37,394 nucleotides of DNA from Candidatus Mediterraneibacter intestinipullorum (GTDB lineage: Bacteria > Bacillota > Clostridia > Lachnospirales > Lachnospiraceae): positions 1 to 37,394 of the forward strand of contig DWYM01000062.1 in NCBI GenBank assembly GCA_019118665.1. The letters are read 5' to 3'. Below the pieces are notes generated by a model that saw nothing but the letters and a program-made list of their open reading frames with translations, searched no databases and had not been told where the DNA came from. Positions 1-7,439 of the stretch are shown here, in pieces; the stretch's first letter is position 1, and the number at the start of each line of letters is the position of its first letter. Both the position numbers and the translations under genes were made by a program.

Positions 1-58
1 TGATGATCTTAAATGTTTTCAGTTGCTTTTGAGACAATGTGATTTTACCTTCTTTCAT
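1..58 (-). CDS. Partial transposase N-terminus (IS element, runs off left edge)
   Basis: Reading the minus strand from an ATG at 58-56 gives 19 codons with no stop before the window edge. The peptide starts MKEGKITLSQKQL, a charged, helical opening like that of helix-turn-helix transposases such as the ISNCY/IS1202 group. Only the first 19 residues are visible, so the family is a guess. No good ribosome binding site is seen upstream (59-75 is A/T-rich). The adjacent 80-117 repeats fit the end of an insertion sequence whose body lies to the left of the window. It could also be a chance ORF, since the evidence is a short peptide resemblance plus context. Confidence 0.4.
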   Translation of the reverse strand, partial: MKEGKITLSQKQLKTFKII

Positions 59-79
59 AGTTTTATAGTTTATCAAAAA

Positions 80-117
80 GTGACATTATCTCAAGAGAAT
101 CCTAAGGTGACATTATC
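80..117. repeat. Two direct copies of GTGACATTATC, likely IS end
   Basis: GTGACATTATC occurs exactly at 80-90 and 107-117, a 27-nt period. Repeated short motifs near the tips are typical of transposase-binding ends in several IS families. Together with the transposase-like peptide at 1-58, this suggests the right end of an element. The exact outer boundary and any target duplication cannot be set from this window. Confidence 0.45.
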
Positions 118-149
118 ATAAGTGAATAACACGCGGAAAAAGGCGCGAC

Positions 150-179
150 TTGACAGAGCGCGTTCCATAATGCTATGAT
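150..179 (+). promoter_or_regulatory. glmS promoter
   Basis: TTGACA at 150-155 and TATGAT at 174-179 are separated by 18 nt, a good housekeeping sigma promoter. Transcription would start near 186, leaving a leader of about 130 nt before glmS. Confidence 0.65.
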
Positions 180-239
180 AGACCTCGTAGCTTGTTAACA
201 TATTCCTGAATATAAGAGGAAGTAGTGTCGTTTTTAATT

Positions 240-290
240 GGTGATAAGATTTTTCGAAAAAGAGTGGAAGATTTTATCACCTTTTTGTTT
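240..290 (+). terminator. Leader terminator (possible attenuator) before glmS
   Basis: GGTGATAA (240-247) pairs with TTATCACC (274-281), followed by TTTTTGTTTT (282-291); an inner TTTTT-CG-AAAAA adds stability. It lies between the glmS promoter and the start codon, only about 25 nt before ATG. The upstream leader has its own small hairpins (CCTC 183-186 with GAGG near 217; ATATTC-CT-GAATAT). This is either a regulated attenuator for glmS or the end of a separate small transcript of about 105 nt. Confidence 0.55.
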
Positions 291-314
291 TGAGTCAAAG
301 GAGGATCGCATTAC

Positions 315-2153
315 ATGTGTGGAATCGTAGGATTTGTAGGAGAGGAGCCGGCAGCTCCGATCCTGTTGTCAGGACTGGAGAAGCTGGAATACAGAGGATA
401 TGATTCGGCGGGGATCGCTGTGCGGGATGAAGAGTCAGGAAAGATCGAGATCGTGAAAGCAAAAGGGAGACTGAAGATCCTTTCAGAAAAAACAGACGGA
501 GGAATGGCGGTGCCGGGAACTTGCGGTATCGGCCACACCCGCTGGGCCACCCATGGGGAACCGTCAGAGAATAATGCCCATCCTCACTGTGCGGATGACA
601 TGTCTGTTGTGCTCGTGCATAATGGGATTATCGAGAATTACCAGGAATTAAAGGAGAAGCTCCTCAGATCGGGATATAGCTTTTATTCTCAGACAGACAC
701 GGAAATTGCCGTAAAATTAGTTGATCATTATTATAAAAAGACAGGCACGCCTCTGGAGGCGCTGACCCGCGCCATGCTGCGTATCAGAGGCTCATACGCA
801 TTCGGCGTGATGTTCCGCGACTGCCCGGGCAGGCTCTTTGCGGCGAGAAAGGACAGCCCGCTCATCATCGGGAAGAATGAGGCGGGATGCCTTATCGCAT
901 CGGATGTTCCCGCGATCCTTGACAAGACGAGAAATGTCTTTTATATAGGAAACCTGGAGGTTGCTGAACTCAGCAGGGATGAGATCCATTTCTATAATAT
1001 CGACAGGGAAGAAATCCACAAAGACATGGTGGAGATCAAGTGGGATGCGGAATCTGCTGAAAAAGGCGGATATGAGCATTTTATGCTGAAGGAGATCCAT
1101 GAGCAGCCGAAGGCAGTCCAGGATACGGTCGGAGCCTATGTAAAGGACGGACAGATCGATCTGTCCGAAGTGGGGCTTACGAGCGAGATGCTGGCAGGCC
1201 TGGAGAGAGTCTATATCGTTGCATGCGGTTCGGCGTACCATGTAGGCGTAGTGGCAAAATATGTGATGGAAGAACTGGCGGACGTTCCGGTGGAAGTGGA
1301 CCTGGCGTCAGAGTTCCGTTACAGGAACCCGAAGCTTATGAAGGATTCCATGGTGATCGTGGTATCCCAGTCAGGTGAAACAGCGGACAGCCTTGCCGCC
1401 CTGCGCCTGGCGAAGGAGAAAGGGGTGCCTGTCCTTGGGATCGTCAACGTAGTGGGATCCAGCATCGCCCGGGAAAGCGATTTCATCCTCTATACTTATG
1501 CGGGACCGGAGATTTCTGTGGCGACTACAAAGGCGTACAGCACACAGCTCATCGCGGTGTATCTGCTTGCGATCCAGACGGCGTTTGCAAAGGGACTGAT
1601 CGGTGAGGACCGGTACGCAGAACTGATCGCGGAGCTTGGAAGACTTCCGGTGAAAATCCAGAAAACACTGGACGATAAGGAGCGTATCCAATGGTTTGCG
1701 AGCAAGTATGCCAATGCAAAGGATATCTTCTTTATCGGGCGCGGTATCGACTATGCCATCAGTCTTGAAGGAAGCCTGAAGATGAAAGAGATCAGCTATA
1801 TCCATTCAGAGGCCTATGCGGCAGGGGAACTGAAGCATGGAACGATCAGCCTGATTGAGGATGGGACCCTTGTCATCGGCGTTGTCACCCAGGAGGAGCT
1901 TTTTGAGAAGACGCTGAGCAACATGGTGGAGACGAAGAGCAGAGGCGCTTACCTGATGGGGCTGACCTTGTATGGAAATTATAATATCGAGGACAATGCG
2001 GACTTCTCCGTGTATGTTCCGAAGACAGAACAGTATTTCACGACCAGCCTTGCGATCGTGCCGCTGCAGCTTATGGGTTATTATGTCAGCGTGGCAAAAG
2101 GACTGGATGTGGATAAGCCGAGGAACCTGGCAAAATCTGTGACAGTAGAATAA
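315..2153 (+). CDS. glmS: Glutamine--fructose-6-phosphate aminotransferase (isomerizing)
   Basis: Cytoplasmic enzyme that makes glucosamine-6-phosphate from fructose-6-phosphate and glutamine, the first step to UDP-GlcNAc for peptidoglycan. The 612 residues match the family length. After Met removal the N-terminal nucleophile is Cys2 (MCGIVGFVG), heading a class II glutamine amidotransferase domain (about 1-220). Two SIS sugar-isomerase domains follow (about 285-425 and 455-595), and the C-terminus has the usual DKPRNLAKSVTVE tail. The start follows AAAGGAGG (297-304). It is monocistronic: own promoter at 150, terminator at 2204-2258. No glmS ribozyme core was recognised in the leader; a terminator hairpin is there instead. 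Identity is secure. Confidence 0.97.
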   Translation: MCGIVGFVGEEPAAPILLSGLEKLEYRGYDSAGIAVRDEESGKIEIVKAKGRLKILSEKTDGGMAVPGTCGIGHTRWATHGEPSENNAHPHCADDMSVVLVHNGIIENYQELKEKLLRSGYSFYSQTDTEIAVKLVDHYYKKTGTPLEALTRAMLRIRGSYAFGVMFRDCPGRLFAARKDSPLIIGKNEAGCLIASDVPAILDKTRNVFYIGNLEVAELSRDEIHFYNIDREEIHKDMVEIKWDAESAEKGGYEHFMLKEIHEQPKAVQDTVGAYVKDGQIDLSEVGLTSEMLAGLERVYIVACGSAYHVGVVAKYVMEELADVPVEVDLASEFRYRNPKLMKDSMVIVVSQSGETADSLAALRLAKEKGVPVLGIVNVVGSSIARESDFILYTYAGPEISVATTKAYSTQLIAVYLLAIQTAFAKGLIGEDRYAELIAELGRLPVKIQKTLDDKERIQWFASKYANAKDIFFIGRGIDYAISLEGSLKMKEISYIHSEAYAAGELKHGTISLIEDGTLVIGVVTQEELFEKTLSNMVETKSRGAYLMGLTLYGNYNIEDNADFSVYVPKTEQYFTTSLAIVPLQLMGYYVSVAKGLDVDKPRNLAKSVTVE

Positions 2154-2203
2154 TACTCCCGGCCATAGCATACGGATGCGCGGCTGTGCGGTGCTTTGTA
2201 TAA

Positions 2204-2258
2204 AAAGCTGTATTTGTGGGAAAAATGTGAGAGAACCCTGCAAATACAGCCTTTTTTT
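2204..2258 (+). terminator. glmS intrinsic terminator
   Basis: GCTGTATTTG (2207-2216) pairs with CAAATACAGC (2241-2250), extended by GGG/CCC, then seven T residues (2252-2258). It separates glmS from the pst operon. Confidence 0.85.
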
Positions 2259-2261
2259 GAT

Positions 2262-2316
2262 TTTACATAGATTTAACATAACATTGATCTTACATTTTAC
2301 ATTCCTTTTTTATCAT
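2262..2316 (+). promoter_or_regulatory. Pho box and promoter of the pst operon
   Basis: Four hexamers lie at 11-11-12 nt steps: TTTACA (2262), TTAACA (2273), TTGATC (2284) and TTTACA (2296). This matches the known Firmicute PhoP-type site of TT(A/T/C)ACA direct repeats on one helix face. A -10 like TATCAT (2311-2316) sits 9 nt after the last repeat, in place of a normal -35. The PhoB/PhoR pair encoded at 6763-8819 is the obvious regulator, so the operon should be induced by phosphate starvation and autoregulated. Confidence 0.7.
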
Positions 2317-2409
2317 AAATACCGTTGACGGACGCAAGACAGTTCCGGCGGCAGCGGCAAGATGCCGAAGTACATAATAATCGTAATTCGAAAAGGAGAT
2401 TATGGGACA

Positions 2410-3318
2410 ATGAAAATGAAAAAGTTTATCTCAGTATTCGCAGCAGTATCAATGGTAGCTGCAATGGCAGCAGGATGCGGAAGCAACAATGATACATCCG
2501 CACAGGGAGGCGCGGCAGCAGATGAAGGAACAGGTTCCGAGTGGGACGCGGCAAATGCCATCACAGTTGTTTCTCGCGAGGAAGGTTCAGGAACAAGAGG
2601 CGCTTTCACAGAGCTGTTCGGTGTTGTTGACGATGATGACAACGATATGACGACTCTTGACGCTCAGGTAACAAACAGTACATCCGTTATGATGACAACC
2701 GTATCTGAGAATGAGTACGCGATCGGATACATTTCTCTCGGATCTCTTGACGAATCACTTGTAAAAGCTGTTAAGATCGACGGAGCTGAAGCGACAGCCG
2801 AGAATATCGAGAACGGATCATACAAAGTATCCAGACCGTTTAATGTAGCGGTAAAACCGGATTCTGACAATGCGGTCGCAAAAGATTTCATGGCGTTCAT
2901 CATGAGTACAGAGGGACAGGAAGTAGTATCCGGTGAGGGCTACATTCCGGTATCCGGGGTAGAGGCTTACGCAGGAGAGGCTCCGGAAGGAAGCTGTGTA
3001 GTAGGAGGGTCCTCCTCCGTATCTCCGCTGATGGAGAAGTTGATCGAGGCTTATAAAAAAGTAAACCCGAACGCATCTATTGAGCTTCAGACATCTGATT
3101 CCACAACAGGTATGACTTCCGCTATCGAGGGAAGCTATGACATCGGTATGGCATCCAGGGAGCTGAAAGAGGAAGAAGCTGCTGAGCTTGAGGGCACAGT
3201 GATCGCAACGGACGGTATCGCGGTCATCGTAAATCAGGGCAATCCCACAGACGACCTGTCAGCAGACCAGGTAAAGAGCATTTATCTTGGTGATGTAGTA
3301 ACATGGGACGCGATCTAA
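2410..3318 (+). CDS. pstS: Phosphate-binding lipoprotein PstS, circularly permuted
   Basis: Extracytoplasmic phosphate receptor for the PstCAB importer. The ATG at 2410 follows AAAAGGAG and opens a lipoprotein signal peptide with lipobox AAGC (Cys23); an in-frame ATG at 2362 would put 16 residues before it and is less likely. The mature protein (302 residues in all) carries the family motifs in swapped order. The half with SREEGSGTRG (55-64), AIGYISLGSL and GYIPV comes first, and the half with VGGSSSVSPLMEK (198-210), TSDSTTGM (228-235) and NPTDDLSADQVKSIYLGDVVTW comes last. In ordinary PstS such as that of B. subtilis the second block precedes the first. The protein ends just after VTWDAI, exactly where the normal hinge junction would be. 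Motifs on both sides of the cleft are kept, so it should bind phosphate. Confidence 0.93.
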   Translation: MKMKKFISVFAAVSMVAAMAAGCGSNNDTSAQGGAAADEGTGSEWDAANAITVVSREEGSGTRGAFTELFGVVDDDDNDMTTLDAQVTNSTSVMMTTVSENEYAIGYISLGSLDESLVKAVKIDGAEATAENIENGSYKVSRPFNVAVKPDSDNAVAKDFMAFIMSTEGQEVVSGEGYIPVSGVEAYAGEAPEGSCVVGGSSSVSPLMEKLIEAYKKVNPNASIELQTSDSTTGMTSAIEGSYDIGMASRELKEEEAAELEGTVIATDGIAVIVNQGNPTDDLSADQVKSIYLGDVVTWDAI

Positions 3319-3388
3319 GCGGATCGGTACAAACTGAAAATACCATAAAGAGAAATCACTGAGTAAAAGATTTCCGCTTTTAAAATGT

Positions 3389-3423
3389 GAGCCGGGCAGA
3401 TATGGAGCATGTCTTCCCGGCTC
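3389..3423 (+). other. Intergenic hairpin between pstS and pstC
   Basis: GAGCCGGG (3389-3396) pairs perfectly with CCCGGCTC (3416-3423), with AGA/TCT continuing inside the loop. There is no T tract, and the pstC ribosome site follows at once. A weaker AAGCGG (3317-3322)/CCGCTT (3374-3379) pair encloses the stretch before it. Such stems between a binding protein and its permease genes usually protect the upstream message and give more PstS than channel; that role is inferred. Confidence 0.6.
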
Positions 3424-3437
3424 ATTAGGAGGAAAAA

Positions 3438-4331
3438 ATGAAATCAAAAGCATGGACTGAAAAATTCATGCAGGGAATATTTTTCGTGGCCGCGTGCGCA
3501 TCCGTGCTGGCGGTGGCGCTCATCTGCATCTTTCTGTTTGCGAATGGTATCCCTGCAATGAGAGAAATCGGATTTATCAAGTTTATCACAGGAGAGATCT
3601 GGCGTCCGAACAGTGATCAGTTCGGCATCCTGCCCATGATCGTAGGAAGCCTCTATGTGACTGCGGGAGCGATCATCTTCGGAGTGCCCATCGGTATCCT
3701 GACTTCTGTCTTTATGGCGATGTACTGTCCGAAGCGTATTTACAAGCCGCTGAAAGCAGCTACAGAGCTTCTTGCAGGGATCCCTTCGGTCATCTATGGT
3801 TTCTTCGGGCTGGTGGTTGTTGTGCCTCTGATCCGTGAGTTCGGTACCGCGCTGTACAAGGCGGGGATCGTACAGAAGCCTGGCAACGGAAACAGTATCC
3901 TGACCGCGTCTTTGATTCTGGGCATGATGATCCTCCCGACCATCATAGGGACGACAGAGAGCGCGATGCGCGCGGTTCCGGCACATTACTATGAGGGATC
4001 GCTGGCGCTTGGGGCAACAAAAGAGAGGAGTATTTTCCGCGTCATCATCCCGGCTGCAAAATCAGGCGTCATCGCAGGGATCGTGCTGGGGATCGGGCGC
4101 GCCATCGGTGAGACGATGGCGGTCATCATGATCGTCGGCAATCAGGCGCGTATTACGACGAGTATGCTGGATGGCATCCGCACCCTGACCGGAAACATTG
4201 TTATCGAGATGGGATATGCCACAGGGCTGCACCGTGAAGCGCTGATCGCAACAGGCGTTGTGCTCTTTGTGTTCATCCTGATCATCAATCTGAGCGTGGC
4301 ATTGTTAAAGAGGGGGGCGGATCATGAGTAA
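3438..4331 (+). CDS. pstC: Phosphate ABC transporter permease PstC
   Basis: Integral membrane subunit of the high-affinity phosphate importer. The 297-residue protein has about six hydrophobic segments. It carries the permease-to-ATPase coupling (EAA) loop around YEGSLALGATKERSIFRVI, followed by GRAIGETMAVIMIVGN, both typical of PstC. The start follows AGGAGGAAAAA. The gene overlaps pstA by 8 nt (4324-4331), implying translational coupling and one-to-one assembly with PstA. Confidence 0.96.
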   Translation: MKSKAWTEKFMQGIFFVAACASVLAVALICIFLFANGIPAMREIGFIKFITGEIWRPNSDQFGILPMIVGSLYVTAGAIIFGVPIGILTSVFMAMYCPKRIYKPLKAATELLAGIPSVIYGFFGLVVVVPLIREFGTALYKAGIVQKPGNGNSILTASLILGMMILPTIIGTTESAMRAVPAHYYEGSLALGATKERSIFRVIIPAAKSGVIAGIVLGIGRAIGETMAVIMIVGNQARITTSMLDGIRTLTGNIVIEMGYATGLHREALIATGVVLFVFILIINLSVALLKRGADHE

Positions 4332-5214
4332 TGAAGTGAGCAGGAGCAAGCAGATGATCAATAAGACAACGATAGGCGATAAATTCAGAACTTATTTAAA
4401 ACATCCGGGTTCATTTATCCTGATGCTGCTCGTGATGCTGGCGTCTGTCATCACGTTTGCCGTACTTATTTTCCTGATCGCCTATATCCTGATCAATGGA
4501 GTGCCGCATATCACACCGTCGCTCTTCTCCTTGGAGTACAGCTCTGAGAATGCATCGGTGGTGCCGGCATTTGTCAACACCATCGTTATGACGTTGTTAT
4601 CCCTGCTGATCGCGGTCCCTTTCGGGATCTTCTCTGCGATCTTTCTTGTAGAGTATGCGAAAAGAGGAAATAAATTCATAGAAGTCATCCGGCTGACGAC
4701 AGAGACGCTTTCCGGTATTCCGTCTATCGTATACGGACTCTTCGGCATGTTGTTCTTTGTAAATGCTCTGGGCTGGGGGTTCTCCCTTCTGGCAGGAGCT
4801 TTCACCATCGCGATCATGATCCTCCCGCTGATCATGAGGACGACGGAAGAAGCATTAAAAGCAGTTCCGGACTCTTACCGTGAAGGAAGCTTCGGACTGG
4901 GTGCGGGCAAGCTGCGCACCGTATTCCGGATCGTTCTTCCGTCAGCGATCCCCGGCGTCCTGGCAGGAGTGATCCTGGCAATCGGACGTATCGTGGGAGA
5001 GACGGCAGCGCTGATGTATACATCGGGAACGGTTGCACAGATCCCGGACAGCGTAATGGGATCAGGACGTACTCTGGCTCTCCATATGTATGTCCTGTCA
5101 AGCGAAGGACTCTATATGGATAAGGCTTATGCCACAGCGGTCATCCTGCTCATCCTGGTGGTGGGGATCAACGCAGTATCAAGTGTGATCGCGAGAAAGC
5201 TTACAAAAGTATAA
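4324..5214 (+). CDS. pstA: Phosphate ABC transporter permease PstA
   Basis: Second membrane subunit of the Pst importer (296 residues), partner of PstC. A charged N-terminal tail of about 25 residues leads into the first membrane helix. The EAA loop reads REGSFGLGAGKLRTVFRIV, followed by GRIVGETAALMYTSG, the PstA counterpart of the PstC motif. GGGGGG just inside the end of pstC (4312-4317) serves as ribosome site. A 33-nt palindrome lies between it and pstB. Confidence 0.96.
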   Translation: MSNEVSRSKQMINKTTIGDKFRTYLKHPGSFILMLLVMLASVITFAVLIFLIAYILINGVPHITPSLFSLEYSSENASVVPAFVNTIVMTLLSLLIAVPFGIFSAIFLVEYAKRGNKFIEVIRLTTETLSGIPSIVYGLFGMLFFVNALGWGFSLLAGAFTIAIMILPLIMRTTEEALKAVPDSYREGSFGLGAGKLRTVFRIVLPSAIPGVLAGVILAIGRIVGETAALMYTSGTVAQIPDSVMGSGRTLALHMYVLSSEGLYMDKAYATAVILLILVVGINAVSSVIARKLTKV

Positions 5215-5234
5215 ATGTGAAAAAACTGTGAAAG

Positions 5235-5267
5235 GGGACGTAGTAAAATCCGATTTCACTACGTCCC
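5235..5267. repeat. 33-nt palindromic repeat, copy 1
   Basis: GGGACGTAGT (5235-5244) and ACTACGTCCC (5258-5267) form a 10-bp stem, continued inside by AAAT/ATTT after one mismatch. Two further copies with identical arms lie at 11426-11458 and 11598-11630. This one is in the pstA-pstB gap with no T tract, so it may act as an mRNA stem or processing site rather than a terminator. Confidence 0.8.
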
Positions 5268-5289
5268 AAATCAAGGAAAGGGAAAGAAA

Positions 5290-6039
5290 ATGTCTAAGAT
5301 CAGTATCAAAAATCTGGATTTGTATTACGGCGATTTTAAAGCCCTCAAGGATGTGAACCTGGAGATCGAAGCCAACAAGATCACAGCATTTATCGGGCCT
5401 TCTGGCTGTGGGAAATCAACGCTTCTCAAGTCCATCAACCGTATGAACGACCTTGTGGAGGGCTGCCGCATCGACGGTGAGATCCTCCTTGACGGACAGA
5501 ATATCTTCAAGGGCATGGATGTGAATATGTTAAGGAAACGTGTGGGTATGGTTTTCCAGAAACCCAATCCGTTTCCCATGAGCATCTACGACAATATCGC
5601 GTTCGGACCGAGGACACACGGCATCCATTCCAAATCAAAGCTGGATGACATCGTGGAAAGGTCACTGCGCAACGCTGCGATCTGGGATGAGTGCAAAGAC
5701 CGTCTGAAGACGAGTGCTCTCGGCATGTCCGGCGGACAGCAGCAGAGGCTCTGTATTGCCAGGGCGCTTGCCGTGGAACCGGAGGTGCTCCTCATGGATG
5801 AGCCCACGTCCGCGCTCGATCCGATCTCCACGTCCAAGATCGAAGACCTTGCGATGGAATTGAAAAAAGATTATACTATCGTTATGGTGACGCACAACAT
5901 GCAGCAGGCAGTGCGCGTGTCTGATAATACCGCGTTTTTCCTGCTCGGAGAGGTCGTGGAATACAATGATACGGAGAAATTGTTCTCCATACCGGCAGAT
6001 AAGAGAACAGAAGACTATATCACAGGGAGGTTTGGTTAA
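5290..6039 (+). CDS. pstB: Phosphate ABC transporter ATP-binding protein PstB
   Basis: Cytoplasmic ATPase that powers phosphate import through PstCA. The 249 residues hold a complete nucleotide-binding domain: Walker [10 protein letters not shown] (36-44), Q-loop in VFQKPNPFP, signature MSGGQQQR, Walker [13 protein letters not shown] and H-loop MVTH. The [15 protein letters not shown] stretch is characteristic of PstB. The ribosome site is AAGGAAAGGGAAAG. phoU follows after 3 nt. Confidence 0.97.
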   Translation: MSKISIKNLDLYYGDFKALKDVNLEIEANKITAFIGPSGCGKSTLLKSINRMNDLVEGCRIDGEILLDGQNIFKGMDVNMLRKRVGMVFQKPNPFPMSIYDNIAFGPRTHGIHSKSKLDDIVERSLRNAAIWDECKDRLKTSALGMSGGQQQRLCIARALAVEPEVLLMDEPTSALDPISTSKIEDLAMELKKDYTIVMVTHNMQQAVRVSDNTAFFLLGEVVEYNDTEKLFSIPADKRTEDYITGRFG

Positions 6040-6042
6040 ATT

Positions 6043-6714
6043 ATGCGTAACAAATTTGATGAACAGCTTCATTTTCTGGATGAACAGCTTACCCATATGG
6101 GAGAACTCTGTGAGACAGCTATCGCAAAGGCGACCCAGGCTCTGAAAGACGGGAGCGCGGAGCAAGCGAGGATCATTATTTCAGAGGATGAGGAGATCGA
6201 TCAGTGTGAGAAAGATATTGAGAGGATGTGCCTGAAGCTCCTGCTCCAGCAGCAGCCGGTGGCAAAAGATCTGAGAAGGATCTCAGCGGCTCTTAAGATG
6301 ATCACAGACATGGAGCGTATCGGCGATCAGACAGCGGACATCGCGGAGATCATCCTTTCTTCCAAGAAATGGGCGGCAACCGCTGAAAACATCCAGGTGA
6401 TCGGCACCATGGCTGTTGAGGTCAGCAAAATGGTGCGCAACAGTGTGACTGCTTATGTGAACAGAGACCTGGAACTTGCCCGGGACGTGATGAGGGCGGA
6501 TGACGAGGTCGACCTGTACTTTGACGAAGTGAAAGACGAGATGATCAACTTCATCAAGGAAGAGAAGGGGGAGAACGGCAAGGCGATCTTTGACCTGATC
6601 ATGGTGACAAAATATCTGGAGCGTATCGGTGATCACGCGACGAACATCGCCGAGTGGGTGGAATTTTCCATCACAGGCGTGCATAAGGACAGCGCGATCA
6701 TGCATGAGAGCTGA
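6043..6714 (+). CDS. phoU: Phosphate signalling protein PhoU
   Basis: Peripheral regulator that links PstB activity to the PhoR kinase and keeps the Pho response off when phosphate is plentiful. The 223-residue, all-helical protein has two PhoU repeats (about 1-105 and 110-215). Each carries a metal-binding region of the type MTDMERIGDQTADIAE (near 85-100) and TKYLERIGDHATNIAEW (near 190-207). GGGAGG overlapping the end of pstB is the ribosome site. Confidence 0.95.
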   Translation: MRNKFDEQLHFLDEQLTHMGELCETAIAKATQALKDGSAEQARIIISEDEEIDQCEKDIERMCLKLLLQQQPVAKDLRRISAALKMITDMERIGDQTADIAEIILSSKKWAATAENIQVIGTMAVEVSKMVRNSVTAYVNRDLELARDVMRADDEVDLYFDEVKDEMINFIKEEKGENGKAIFDLIMVTKYLERIGDHATNIAEWVEFSITGVHKDSAIMHES

Positions 6715-6762
6715 GGACGGCAGAAAGAAATGGCAAAATAAAACGAAGGAGAACTCGAAACG

Positions 6763-7437
6763 ATGATATATTGCGTGGAAGATGACGACAACATCAGGGA
6801 GCTTGTGATATATACGCTGGAAACGACCGGGCTTAAGGCCAGAGGGTTTGCAGAAGGTTCTGCCTTCATGGAGGCCCTGGCGTTTGATACGCCGGAGCTG
6901 ATCCTGCTTGACATCATGTTGCCCGGCGATGATGGGCTGGAACTTCTGAAAAAGCTGAAATCTTCTCCCAAGACAAAGGGGATCCCTGTGATCATGGTGA
7001 CCGCAAAGGGTACAGAGTATGACAAGGTGGTCGGGCTGGATTCAGGAGCAGACGATTATGTGACAAAACCTTTCGGCATGATGGAGCTTGTCTCCAGGAT
7101 CAAGGCGGTCTTACGGCGTTCGGGCAAAGTGGAAGACCGGATCGATATGGAGTTGGCGGGAGTCCGCATGGATATAAGGAAGCATGAAGTCACTGTAGAT
7201 GGAAAACAGGTGGCGCTCACGCTCAAAGAGTTTGAACTGCTGGAAAAGCTGATGCGCAATCAGGGGATCGTCCTGACCAGGGATCAGCTCCTGACAGAGA
7301 TCTGGGGCTATGATTTCGATGGTGAGACAAGGACGGTAGACGTACATATCCGGACTTTGCGGCAGAAACTAGGCGAAAAGGGTGAGATCATCCAGACCGT
7401 CCGGGGCGTAGGATACCGAGTTGGAGGAACCGCGTAA
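6763..7437 (+). CDS. phoB: Response regulator PhoB/PhoP (OmpR family)
   Basis: DNA-binding response regulator of the phosphate two-component system. The receiver domain (about 1-115) has the acidic pocket at EDDD (6-9), the phospho-acceptor Asp50 in LLDIMLPG, the switch Thr in VTAKG and Lys in TKPFG. The C-terminal winged helix (about 130-222) ends in RTLRQKLGEKG and VRGVGYRV, typical of OmpR/PhoB proteins. AAGGAG precedes the start. phoR follows after 2 nt. The Pho box at 2262 is its predicted target. The PhoB assignment relies on context with pst genes as well as sequence. Confidence 0.93.
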   Translation: MIYCVEDDDNIRELVIYTLETTGLKARGFAEGSAFMEALAFDTPELILLDIMLPGDDGLELLKKLKSSPKTKGIPVIMVTAKGTEYDKVVGLDSGADDYVTKPFGMMELVSRIKAVLRRSGKVEDRIDMELAGVRMDIRKHEVTVDGKQVALTLKEFELLEKLMRNQGIVLTRDQLLTEIWGYDFDGETRTVDVHIRTLRQKLGEKGEIIQTVRGVGYRVGGTA

Positions 7438-7439
7438 AT

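Noticed and set aside
186-314. glmS ribozyme
   Set aside because: The conserved core sequence was looked for in the leader and not found.
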